Assembly (NCBI GenBank): GCA_964388085.1
Contig: CAYLZW010000087.1
Location: 1 to 19,778, forward strand
DNA: 19,778 nt
Direction: 5' to 3'
Source of the DNA: CAYLZW01 sp964388085
Lineage (GTDB): Bacteria; Myxococcota; UBA727; CAYLZW01
This document shows, one piece after another, positions 1 to 9,100 of the stretch. The notes beneath the pieces were generated by a model. That model worked only from the letters and a program-made list of their open reading frames with translations. It did not search any database and was not told the DNA's origin. The position numbers and the translations under genes were made by a program. Position 1 is the first letter of the stretch, and each line of letters opens with the position of its first letter.

Positions 1-1331
1 CCTACGAGCTGCTGCTCTCGGAGAGCCAGGAGCGCATGCTGCTGGTCGCCAAGCAGGGCCGGGAGCAGGAGCTGGCGCGTATCTACGCGCGCTGGGACCT
101 CGACTGTGTGCCGGTGGGCGTCGTCACCGACGACGGCATGGTGCGGCTGCGCTTCGGCGGCGCGGAGGTCGGCGTGCTGCCGGCCCGCGAGCTCGCCGAC
201 GAGGCCCCTCGCTACGAGCGGCCCTTCCACGCCGTCAGCCCCCGTCCCTCGTCGAGGGAGGGCGTCACCGCCGTCACCTCGAGGCCGGTGCCGGACATCT
301 TGCGCGCGCTCACGACGACGCCATCGCTCGCGAGCCGCGACTGGATCTACCGGCAGTACGACCGCGAGGTCCTCGCCGGCACGCTCGCGGACGGTCAGCG
401 GGCCGCCGCCGCCGTCGTCGATCTCGTGGACGCGGACAAGTCCATCGCGCTCGCCATGGTGTGTGACGCTTGGCGCTGCGCGGCCGATCCGCGCGAGGGC
501 GCTCGTCGAGCCGTCGCGGAGGGCTGCCTGCGCGTCGCCGCCACCGGCGCGCTGCCCGTCGGCGCCACCGACTGCCTGAACTACGGCAACCCGCAAAAGC
601 CCGACGTCATGGGGCAGATCGTCGCCGGCATCGACGGCCTCGGCGAAGCCTGCCGCGAGCTCTCGGTGCCCATCGTGTCGGGCAACGTCAGCCTCTACAA
701 CGAGACGGACGGACGCTCCATCCACCCGACCCCCACCATCGGCGTCGTCGGGCTCTTCGAGCAGCGGGGCGCGTACGCGACCCTGGAGGCCCGAGAGGGT
801 GACGCGCTCGTCGTCATCGGCGGCCTGTCCACCACCACGGCGGGCTCTCTCGTCGAGCGCGTGCTGGCGCCGGAGCACCTCGCGGCCACGCCCCCCTGGG
901 AGCTGCCGCTCGTGAAGCAGATCATCGAGGGCCTCGTGCGCGCTCGTCGGGCGGGGCTGCCTCGCGCCGCGCTCCCCGTCGTCGGCGGCGGCCTCGCGTT
1001 CGCGGCCCTGCGCATGTGCCTCGCGGGCGGCGTCTCTGCCCAGCTCTTCGTCGAGGGAGATCTGCACGCGGCGCTGTTTGGCGAGGACCAGCCCGGCGTG
1101 CTCGTGGCGCTGCCCGCCGGCGACGTCGCCAGCCTGCGCGAGATCCTGCCGGAGGACGTCGAGATGACCTCGGTGGGCCTCGTCCAGCGGCGCCCTGGGG
1201 GCGAGTCGTTTGCCATCCGCCACGAGGACCGTACGGTGTGTGACGTGGCCTTGGCCGAGCTCTCGGCCTCTCTCCACGAGACCCTCCCGAGCGTCGTCCA
1301 GGGGACGAGCGGAGCCCGATATGCGCCCTGA
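1..1331 (+). CDS. purL: Phosphoribosylformylglycinamidine synthase II (PurL), 3' part; 5' end outside window
   Basis: Converts FGAR, ATP and glutamine-derived ammonia to FGAM in de novo purine synthesis, in the cytoplasm. The reading frame is open from base 3, so about 443 C-terminal residues are visible. The visible part starts with the family motif YELLLSESQERMLLV, just before the ATG at 36. Further small-type PurL signatures are WDLDCVPVGVVTDDG, TDCLNYGNPQKPDVM, VSGNVSLYNET and HPTPTIGVVGLFE. Small-type enzymes work with separate PurS and PurQ subunits; neither is in the window. The C-terminal half is divergent: the usual S/AHDxS(D/E)GG motif reads RAALPVVGGG (codons about 966-992), and the GGSEYL-like element reads AGSLVERVL. 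The gene overlaps purF by 11 bp, so the two are probably translationally coupled. Family assignment is firm; full activity is not proven, because the N-terminal catalytic half lies outside the window. Confidence 0.95.
   Translation, partial: YELLLSESQERMLLVAKQGREQELARIYARWDLDCVPVGVVTDDGMVRLRFGGAEVGVLPARELADEAPRYERPFHAVSPRPSSREGVTAVTSRPVPDILRALTTTPSLASRDWIYRQYDREVLAGTLADGQRAAAAVVDLVDADKSIALAMVCDAWRCAADPREGARRAVAEGCLRVAATGALPVGATDCLNYGNPQKPDVMGQIVAGIDGLGEACRELSVPIVSGNVSLYNETDGRSIHPTPTIGVVGLFEQRGAYATLEAREGDALVVIGGLSTTTAGSLVERVLAPEHLAATPPWELPLVKQIIEGLVRARRAGLPRAALPVVGGGLAFAALRMCLAGGVSAQLFVEGDLHAALFGEDQPGVLVALPAGDVASLREILPEDVEMTSVGLVQRRPGGESFAIRHEDRTVCDVALAELSASLHETLPSVVQGTSGARYAP
1311..1314 (+). 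promoter_or_regulatory. Ribosome binding site of purF, inside purL
   Basis: GGAG lies 6 nt before the purF ATG at 1321 and still within the purL reading frame. It supports 1321 over upstream in-frame ATGs such as 1210, which would add a 37-residue extension unlike PurF. Confidence 0.65.
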
Positions 1332-2829
1332 CCGCGGCCGCCGCCTCACCATCCTCGACGACGAGGACGGAGACGCCTTCCGCGATCGCTGCGGCGTCGT
1401 CGGGCTGTACGGCGATCCCGAGGCCAGCCGCCTGACCTACCTCGCGCTCTACGCCTTGCAGCACCGCGGGCAGGAGTCGGCGGGCATCGTCGCCGGTGAC
1501 GGCGAGCAGCTCGCGCGCAGGGTGGGCGTGGGCCTCGTGGCGGACGTGTTCGACGAGCCCTCCCTCGACGAGCTCTCGGGCACCCTCGCCATCGGGCACG
1601 TGCGCTACGCGACGGCGGGCGAGGGCGGCTCCCTGAGGGACGCGGCGCCACTGCTCGTGCGCTGCGCGGCCGGTCCCGTCGCCGTGGCGCACAACGGAAA
1701 CCTCGTGAACGAGAGCCAGCTGCGCGCGCGGCTCGAGGCCGAGGGCTCCATCTTCCAGACCGGCACCGACACCGAGGTCATCTGCCACCTCGTCGCCAAG
1801 AGCCAGCAGCAAGGGCTTCGCGCCCGCCTCCTCGACGTGCTCGCCCAGGTGCGCGGCGCCTATAGCCTCACCGTCGTCGGGGACGGCGCGCTCTACGGGG
1901 CGCGGGACCCCTCCGGGGTGCGCCCGCTCGCGCTCGGCCGGCTGCTGCGTGGCGGCTGGGTGCTGGCCTCGGAGACGTGCGCCTTCGACCTCATCGAGGC
2001 CACCTACGTGCGCGACATCGAGCCGGGCGAGCTCGTTCGCATCGACGACGAGGGCGTACACAGCTTCCGCATCCAGAACGAGGAGCGGCTCCCCGTCGCG
2101 CAGTGCATCTTCGAGCACGTCTACTTCTCGCGGCCCGACAGCCGCGTGTTCGGGCGCTCGGTGCACGCGTCCCGCATCGCCCTCGGCCGCATGCTCGCGA
2201 AGGAGCAGCCGGCCTGTGCCGACGTCGTCATCCCGGTCCCGGACAGCGGGGTGTACGCGGCCATGGGCTTCGCGCAGGAGTCCGGCATCCCGTTCGCCAT
2301 GGGCCTCGTGCGAAACCACTACATCGGGCGCACCTTCATCGAGCCCGAGCAGCGCATCCGCCACTTCGGCGTGCGCCTGAAGCTGAACCCGGTGCGCGAG
2401 CTGCTCGAGGGCAAGCGCGTCGTCGTCGTCGACGACAGCCTCGTGCGCGGGACGACGAGCAAGAAGATCGTCTCCATGGTGCGCGCGGCCGGCGCGCGCG
2501 AGGTGCACATGCGCATCTCGGCGCCGCCGACGACGAACAGCTGCTACTACGGCATCGACACGCCGAGCCGCGACGAGCTCATCGCCTCCCGCTTCTCGAC
2601 GGCCGAGATCGCCGACCACCTGCGCGCCGACAGCCTCGGCTACCTGAGCCGCGAGGGCCTGCGCGCCGCCGTCGAGGGGCGCGACGAGCCGAGCCCGCTC
2701 ACGGAGCGGCCGCCCTGGTGCGACGCCTGCTTCTCGGGGGAGTACCCCATCAGCCTCGAACAGCACCGTGCGCGTGGGCGGGAGGCCGGGAAGGCGCCGC
2801 GCTCGACCGTGGAGCCGAGCGACGCCTGA
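1321..2829 (+). CDS. purF: Amidophosphoribosyltransferase (PurF), Fe-S/propeptide type
   Basis: First committed step of purine synthesis: PRPP plus glutamine gives 5-phosphoribosylamine. The protein has 502 residues. A 23-residue propeptide precedes Cys24 (DRCGVVGLYG), which should become the N-terminal nucleophile of the glutaminase (Ntn) domain. Other glutaminase motifs are LQHRGQES, GHVRYAT and AHNGNLVN. The C-terminal phosphoribosyltransferase domain has the PRPP loop VVVVDDSLVRGTTS, with D371 and D372. Cys262, Cys408, Cys467 and Cys470 match the four 4Fe-4S ligands of the Bacillus subtilis type; the gaps 262-408 and 467-470 equal those in B. subtilis. Cleavage of the propeptide and an oxygen-sensitive cluster are therefore expected from family knowledge. 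The start at 1321 is chosen for its GGAG site, its propeptide length and its 11-bp overlap with the purL stop. Confidence 0.97.
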   Translation: MRPDRGRRLTILDDEDGDAFRDRCGVVGLYGDPEASRLTYLALYALQHRGQESAGIVAGDGEQLARRVGVGLVADVFDEPSLDELSGTLAIGHVRYATAGEGGSLRDAAPLLVRCAAGPVAVAHNGNLVNESQLRARLEAEGSIFQTGTDTEVICHLVAKSQQQGLRARLLDVLAQVRGAYSLTVVGDGALYGARDPSGVRPLALGRLLRGGWVLASETCAFDLIEATYVRDIEPGELVRIDDEGVHSFRIQNEERLPVAQCIFEHVYFSRPDSRVFGRSVHASRIALGRMLAKEQPACADVVIPVPDSGVYAAMGFAQESGIPFAMGLVRNHYIGRTFIEPEQRIRHFGVRLKLNPVRELLEGKRVVVVDDSLVRGTTSKKIVSMVRAAGAREVHMRISAPPTTNSCYYGIDTPSRDELIASRFSTAEIADHLRADSLGYLSREGLRAAVEGRDEPSPLTERPPWCDACFSGEYPISLEQHRARGREAGKAPRSTVEPSDA

Positions 2830-2857
2830 GCTGGCGGCGCCGCCACGCGCGGGGTGC

Positions 2858-3076
2858 TCAGCCGGCTGACAAGAGTGGCGCCAGCAGGGCCACGGCGCCG
2901 AACCCGATCAAGATGAGCACCGCGAGCCCCAGCACGGCGGCCACCAGCGCGCGGTGCTGGTCGAGCCCCGCGGCCCAGCGCGGCGGTCCCTTCTGACGCC
3001 GGACCCCACGCGCCCCATACCAGAGCGCCGCGCAGGCCAGCAGCAACACCATGACGAGGAGGCCGACGGGGGTCAT
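2858..3076 (-). CDS. Small two-helix membrane protein of unknown function
   Basis: A 72-residue protein starting MTPVGLLVMVLLL. It has two hydrophobic segments, about residues 3-21 and 43-69, joined by a basic loop (RGVRRQKGPPR, about 23-33). By the positive-inside rule both ends face out of the cytoplasm. I do not recognise the family and give no function. It converges on purF (28-bp gap) and diverges from the giant TPR gene. The frame runs on upstream to an ATG at 3166 (102 residues), but those 30 extra codons are polar and use many A/T-ending codons, unlike the body of the gene, so 3076 is preferred. Neither start has a clear Shine-Dalgarno site. Codon use with GC-rich third positions and two clean helices support a real gene; the absence of a recognised family keeps confidence moderate. 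Confidence 0.6.
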   Translation of the reverse strand: MTPVGLLVMVLLLACAALWYGARGVRRQKGPPRWAAGLDQHRALVAAVLGLAVLILIGFGAVALLAPLLSAG

Positions 3077-3148
3077 GCGGTAGATGTGCAACGCAGGCCG
3101 CCCTTCGGCAACCGGCTGGGTGAGAACGCACCCGCGCGGTGGGACAAC

Positions 3149-3187
3149 TTGGAGTCCCGTCTTCATCCGGGCTAGCTTGCCGGCCGA
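3149..3187 (+). promoter_or_regulatory. Candidate sigma70-type promoter for a leaderless giant TPR mRNA
   Basis: TTGGAG (3149-3154), an 18-bp spacer, and TAGCTT (3173-3178). The expected transcription start, 6-8 bp beyond the -10 box, falls at 3185-3187, on or next to the ATG at 3187. No Shine-Dalgarno sequence lies in front of that ATG, which fits a leaderless message. This is based on motif spacing only. Confidence 0.5.
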
Positions 3188-6100
3188 TGTCCAATCACGA
3201 CGACGAGGAGGGGATGCGCGGGGCCCGCGGGCTGCCGGTCGTGCCCGCGCTGCACGACGTGGAGGGCAGCGCCGCGCGCTCCTCGCGTGACGAGACCGAC
3301 CTCGAGGCGCCGAAGGGCGGCGCTCCCGAGCAGCTCGGCTTCTCCCTCCGCTTCGAGGGCGGCAAGGCGCTGCTCGCGCTCGATCACGTCACCTTCGCGC
3401 CCGGCCTCGAGGTAAAGCGCGCCCTGTTCGAGGTGCCCGACGTCGCCTTCCCGCTCGACGTCACCGGGGGCGCCACGCGCTTTCAGGATCGCCGCCTGAC
3501 GCTCCGTGGCGTCGAGCTCGCGCTCGCGCACGACACTCTCTTCGTGCCCGATCGCCTGCGCGCCGCGGGGCTCACGCTCTTGCGGGAGCGCACGCGTCCG
3601 GGCGGCCTCGAGCTGCTGCTCTCCGTCGTTGGCGCGGGGGGCGACGTGCCGGTGCGCGCGCGCGGCCTGTTCGTCGCGGCCGGTGACGCGGGCGTCGCCA
3701 TCGTCTTGCACGAGATCATCCCGTTCGGCGCCGCCCCGAGGCCCCGGCTCGAGCTCGGACAGCTGCTGCTCGACGCGCTGGCGCTCCCCGGCGGACAGGC
3801 GGCGCGCGCCATGGTGCGCCGGGCGCATCCGTTCCGCGCGGTGTTCTCGCGTTTGCTGCCCGCCTTCGGCTGGAAGGTGCCGGCCATGGGCGAGGTGCGC
3901 GTCCACGAGGTGCTGCTGACGAAGGGGCAGATCATTTTGCGCGCCTGGGCGGGCGAGATCCCGGACGGCTGGAAGCCTCCCCGCCGCCAGCGCCCCGGCC
4001 CCCTCGAGGAGGCGGTCGCGCTGGCGCTGTTCGCCGACGATCTCAGCGACGCCAAGGACGACAGCGCGCGGATCGCCGTCGTCGACCGGCTGCTCGATGA
4101 GGGCGCGGCGCCGCCCACGGTCGTCCCCTTCGCCGCCGAGCTGCTGCGCCGCGATTCCCGCCGGCGCGCCGAGGGGGACGACCTGGTCGAGAAGGCGCTC
4201 GAGCAGCGTGGCGAGCACCTGGGGCTCCTGAGCGCCCACGTGGACGCCGGTAGCATCGACGCCGCCGAGCGCGGACGGCGCCTGCTCGCGCTCGGGCGCG
4301 CGGCCGACGCGCAGGACGAGCCCTGGGTGAGCGCGCGCGCGTTCCTCGTGGCGGCCGAGCTGGCCGAGACCCACGGCGACAAGCAAGCCGCGCGGGACGC
4401 CGCGGAGGCGGCGTGGAGCGCGGACCCCACCCATGGGCCCACGGGCGCGCTGTTCGTAAGGCTCGCGGTCGAGGCAGGGGAGCTCGAGGCCGCGCTGCGC
4501 ACCGGACGCGCCGCGCTCGAGCGGCTCGAGCGCCCGGAGGAGGCCGAGGCCCTCGCGGTGACGCTGGCGCCCATCGCGCAAGCGCTCGAGGGGGCCGAGG
4601 CAGCGCGCGCGCTGCTGCGCCGGGCGCTGCGCCGCGAAGACCGGCTGGACGCGCTCATGGCCCTCGTGCGCCTCGAGATCACGGACGGGAAGCTCGAGCG
4701 CGCGGCCGAGACGCTGGCTCGCTTGCTCGCTTTGGAAAGTGACGAACCGACTCTGCGCGCCGACGTGCACCTGCTGGCGGCGGAGCTCGCCGACGCGCGC
4801 GGTGACCTCGAGAGCGCCCGCCTTCACCTCGGGCGCGCGCGGGAGCTGCGGCCGGACGACGCCGGCCTCGCGGTCCGTCAGGCCGCGTTGCACCAGCGGC
4901 TCGGAGACCTCGGCCGCGCCATCGACGCGCTGCAGCCCCTCGCTGACGAGGAGCCGGCCCCGCCGGACCTCTTGCTGAAGCTGGCCGAGCTGCGCGTCGC
5001 GCGCGCCCAGGAGGGCGACGCGGACAAAGCCCTCGCCATGCTCGCGCGCGCGGAGGCGGGTGAGCGCTCGCCGGCGGTGAGCCGAATCGAGGCCGAGGCG
5101 AAGGCGCTGCTCGGGGACGTGGCGCCGCTGGCCGCGCTGCTCGAGGTCGAGGCGCGGGAGAGCGAGAGCGACGAGCCCGCGGCGCGCGTCCGAGCGCTCG
5201 AGCTGTACGCGCGCGCCGGTCAGCTCGAGGACGCCGCGCGCGTCTGCGTCGAAGCGTTGCGGGCGGGCGCCGTGGAGGGCCTCGCCGGGGTGCTGGTGGC
5301 GCAGGCGGACGACACGCTGGCACAGGCCGCGTCGGACGCGGCGCGCGCGGCGGGGGATCTCGAGGCAGCGGCCGTGCACGCGCTCGCCGCGTTGCTGAAG
5401 CGCAACGGCAGACCCATGGCCGGCCACGCGCTGCTGCTCTGCCTCGATGACGTGGACGCGCTGCGGGAGCGGGTCGAGCTGGCGGCCGCCGCGGGGGACA
5501 CCTCGCTCGAGCGGCGGGAGCGGACGGCGCTCGCGGGGCTGCTCGAGGAGGCCGCGGAGCCGGAAGAGCTGCACGCGGTGCTCTGCCGGCTGGCGGCCCT
5601 CGAGCGCGCGCCGGGCGGCGGCGGGCCCGCGGCGGAGGCGGCGGTGTGGGCGCGCGCGGCCGCGCTCGGTGATGTCGACATTTTTGCATGGCTCGAATCG
5701 TCGCTCGCGAGCGGCTCCTCCGAGCGCCTGGCGGAGGTGCTGCGTCGCCGTGACGCCGATCTCGGGCGCGTGCCCACGAGCGCCCTGCGCGAGGTGGCGA
5801 CCGGGGCGTGGCTCGACGACGCACCCGAGGTGCGGGTGCGCTTGCTCGAGGCGGTGGCGGAGCGCGACGGGCTCGAGGACGACGCCGCCCTCTACCTGGC
5901 GGCCGCGCGCGAGCACCTGCCCCCGAGGGTCGCCGCCGCCGCGTTCGCTCGCTTCGCCAACCGGCACGAGCGCGCGCCGTGGCTGTTGACCGCGGCCGAG
6001 CTCGAGGACGAAGCCGGGGACGCGCACGCGGCGCTGCACCGGCTGCTCGGCAGCCTCGACACGCCGCTCGCCGCGCACCTGCCGATCCTCGACGCGCTGC

Positions 6101-9100
6101 TCGAGCGCGCCCTCGCGGCCTCCCACGCCGACGGCATCGCGCGCGCCGCGAGCGTGCTCTATGCGCACGGCGACGCGCCCGTGCCGCGGAAGATCGCCGC
6201 GCTCACGCAGGCCTCGGAGGCGCTGGCGGACCTCGACGTTGACGCGTGGCGCCTCATCACCGCCGCCTGGCTCGACCTCGAGCCGGCCGCGGACGCGCCG
6301 CTGGTCTCCTTCCTCGAGGACGCGCTCGCGCAGGGCGAGCGCGCGAAGGCCCTCGCGCGGCTCCGCGCCCGGCTCGCGGCGCCGGAGGCCGTGCCCGAGG
6401 CGGTGCTCGCTTTGCTGGAGCAGGCGGCCGAGGACGCCGCGGCGCGCGGCGACGCGGACGACGAGGTGGACGCGCGCGAGCTGCGCGCACGGGCCCTCGG
6501 CAGGCTCGACGACGGCGGGGGAGAGTCGGCGGTGCGGGAGCTGTTGCGGCTCGCGCAGCTGTACCTCGAGCGCGGTGACGGCAATGACGCCGTGCGCGCG
6601 CTGTCCCGGCGGGTCTCCCTGGGCGGAGACGACGAAGAGGTCGCGGCGTGCCTTCGTCAGATCGCGGACATCGAGCAGCAGCGGGGGGCGGACGAGGCCG
6701 CGGCCGACGCGCTGACCGCGGCGCTCCAGCGCACGCCGGACGACGCCATCACCTCACAGCGGCTGATCCTCCTGCTCGAACGCATGAGCGCGTGGGAGCG
6801 GCTGGCGGGGGAGCGCCGCCGTCGCGCCGGGCTGCTCGAGCCGGGCCCTGAGCGGACGGCCGCCCTGGTGAAGCTGGGCGATCTGCTCGCGGAGGAGCTG
6901 CAGCGGGCCGCGGAGGCTGAGCGCGTCTGGCTGAACGCCATCCGCTCGACCTGGTCCGAGGCACCACTTTCACGTTTGCTGAAGCGTGCACAGGAGTCGA
7001 ACAGCCACCGCCTGTTCATCCGGGCCCATCTGGCGGCGGCGCGCGCGCTGCGCGGAGAGGCCGGCGCCAGCGCGCACGCTATGGAGGCAGGCGCCGATCT
7101 CGCTGCGCTCCTCGACCGCCCCACGCTCGCCATCGCGGCGTATCGCTACGCGGCGGACCAGGCGGCGGACCCGTTGCCGGCGCTGCGCGCGCTGGTGGAG
7201 CTGCACCGCGCGGTGGGCGACGCCCCCGCCGGCCTCGCCGTCGTCGATCGCATGGGCGAGCTGACGAGCGGCAGCGCGCGCGCGCTCACCTTGGAGATGC
7301 GCGCGGACCTCCTCGAGGCACTGGCGCGCGACCTCCCCGGGGCGGAGGCCGCCCGCCGGGAGGCGCTGCGCGAGGACCCGACCTTCCGCGCGAGCGCGCT
7401 CGCCTTGGAGCGCATGCTCCGCGATCAAGGCCGCATCGCCGACGCCATCGATGTGCGCCGGCAGCTCGCCGACGCGGCCGAGGCGCCGGCCCATCGCGCG
7501 CAGACCTACGCCTCCCTGGCGGAGAGCGCTCGCGATGAGCTGCGCGACCTGACGCTCGCCGCGGAGCTCGCGAGGGAGGCGCTCCTCGAGCAGCCGCGCC
7601 TCATAAACGTCCGTCTGCTGCGGATCGCTTGCCTCGAAGGCGCCGGGCGCCCGCGCGAGGCCGCCGAGGAGCTCGGCTGGCTCCTCGACAACGCCGACCT
7701 GCCTGCGCAGGAGCGGGTCACGCTCTGCCGGCGCAAGGCGGCCATCGAGCGCGACCAATTGGCCGACCTCCAGGCGGCGCGCAGCACGCTTCGCGCCGAG
7801 CACGCGCGCTCTCCGACGCTCGATGTCATCGCCGACGAGGTGGCGACGGTGGAGGAGGAGCTGGGCGAGCCCGCGGCGGCCGCTCAGGCGCTGGTGTCGT
7901 GCCTCTCCGAGCACCCGGATGGCTCCGACGTGCTCGGCAACCGGCGAGAGGTGCTCGAGCGCGTGGCGCGTCTGCTCGACGACGCCGGTGACGCCGAGGC
8001 GGCGCTCGATCGTCTGCTCGAGGCCGCCGAGCTCGGCCGCCTCTCGCGGCAGGCGGAGCTCGGGCGGGCCCGGCTCGCGGAGACCCTCGAGCGGCCGGAG
8101 ATCGCGGCGACGGCGCTCAAGCAGCTGCTCAGCGGGGAGCACGGGGACGCCGAGGAGACGGTCGCCCTGCTCGGGCGGCTCGCGGTGGCGGCGGAGAGCG
8201 CGGGTGACCCCCCGGCGGCGCTGGCCGCTTGGCGTGAGCGGGCCGAGCGCTTGCCCGCGGACGTCGAGAGCTTGCTGGCGGTGGAGCGCCTCGGCGGCGT
8301 GGTAGAGGATGCGTCCGCGACGCGCGCCGCCTGCGAGCACCTGGTGCGGCTCGAGGTGGGCGGCGACGAGGCCATGCGCGTGCGCTTTTTGTGGCTGGCG
8401 GCGGACAGCCGCGCGCGGGAGAACGACGCTGCCGGCGCCTACCGCTGGCTGGAGCGGGCGGCCGCCGTGCGCGTCGACGCCGCGCTGCTTGGCCAGATGC
8501 TCGAGTGCGCGGAAGAGGCAGGGGATCGGGAGGCCGTGCTGGAGGTGCTGGCGCGGCTCGAGGCCGGCGGCGAGGGGCTGCCGGCGTCCGCGCTGCTGCG
8601 CCGGGCGGAGCTTCATCTAGACGTTTCCGAAGACATCGAATCGGCGCTCGCGTCGGCCCGCGAGGCGCTCGACCGCGAGCCGGTGCAGGAAGATCGCGCG
8701 GCGGCGGTGCTCTCGCGCGTCGGCGAGCTCCGGCCGCAAGCGGTCCTCGAGGCGTTGCTCGACGCCCCGGACGGGAGCCTCGCGGCGCGCGTGCTCCGTC
8801 GCTGTCTCGGGGCGCTGGCGCGCTACACCGCGGCCGAGCTCGCCCGCCTGGCCGATCGCTTCCCGGCCGACGAGGAGCTCGTGTGCGCGGCGGCGGAGGC
8901 CGAAGCGGAGGTTGGCCAGGGCGTCTCCGCGACGGACCGCCTGCTCACGCTCGCGGCGGCGCTCGAAGCCGCGCATCCCGGCGCCGCGGCGGCGCATCGT
9001 GAGCGCGCGGCCGAGGTGCTGCTGGCGTCCGAGATCGACTCCGGCGCGCTGCTTGGCCGCTTCTCGGCGCTGAAGCCCGCCCTGGCGCAAGACCGGGAGC

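Noticed and set aside
922..2766. 614-residue open frame on the - strand across purL and purF
   Set aside because: Antisense of two firmly identified genes, with low-complexity Arg/Ala content.
2833..2844. Palindrome GGCGGCGCCGCC after purF as a terminator
   Set aside because: No loop and no T-run; such GC palindromes are expected by chance at this base composition.
2858..2869. 12-bp palindrome TCAGCCGGCTGA between purF and the small membrane gene
   Set aside because: It coincides with the stop region of the minus-strand gene, has no second copy nearby and no loop; not enough for an operator or attachment site.
3139..3186. Earlier ATG adding 16 residues to the giant protein
   Set aside because: It lies upstream of the predicted transcription start and overlaps the -35/-10 elements; no Shine-Dalgarno site precedes it.
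3172..6168. 998-residue open frame on the - strand over the start of the giant gene
   Set aside because: Same composition artefact; it covers a region where the + strand clearly encodes the N-terminal domain and TPR repeats.
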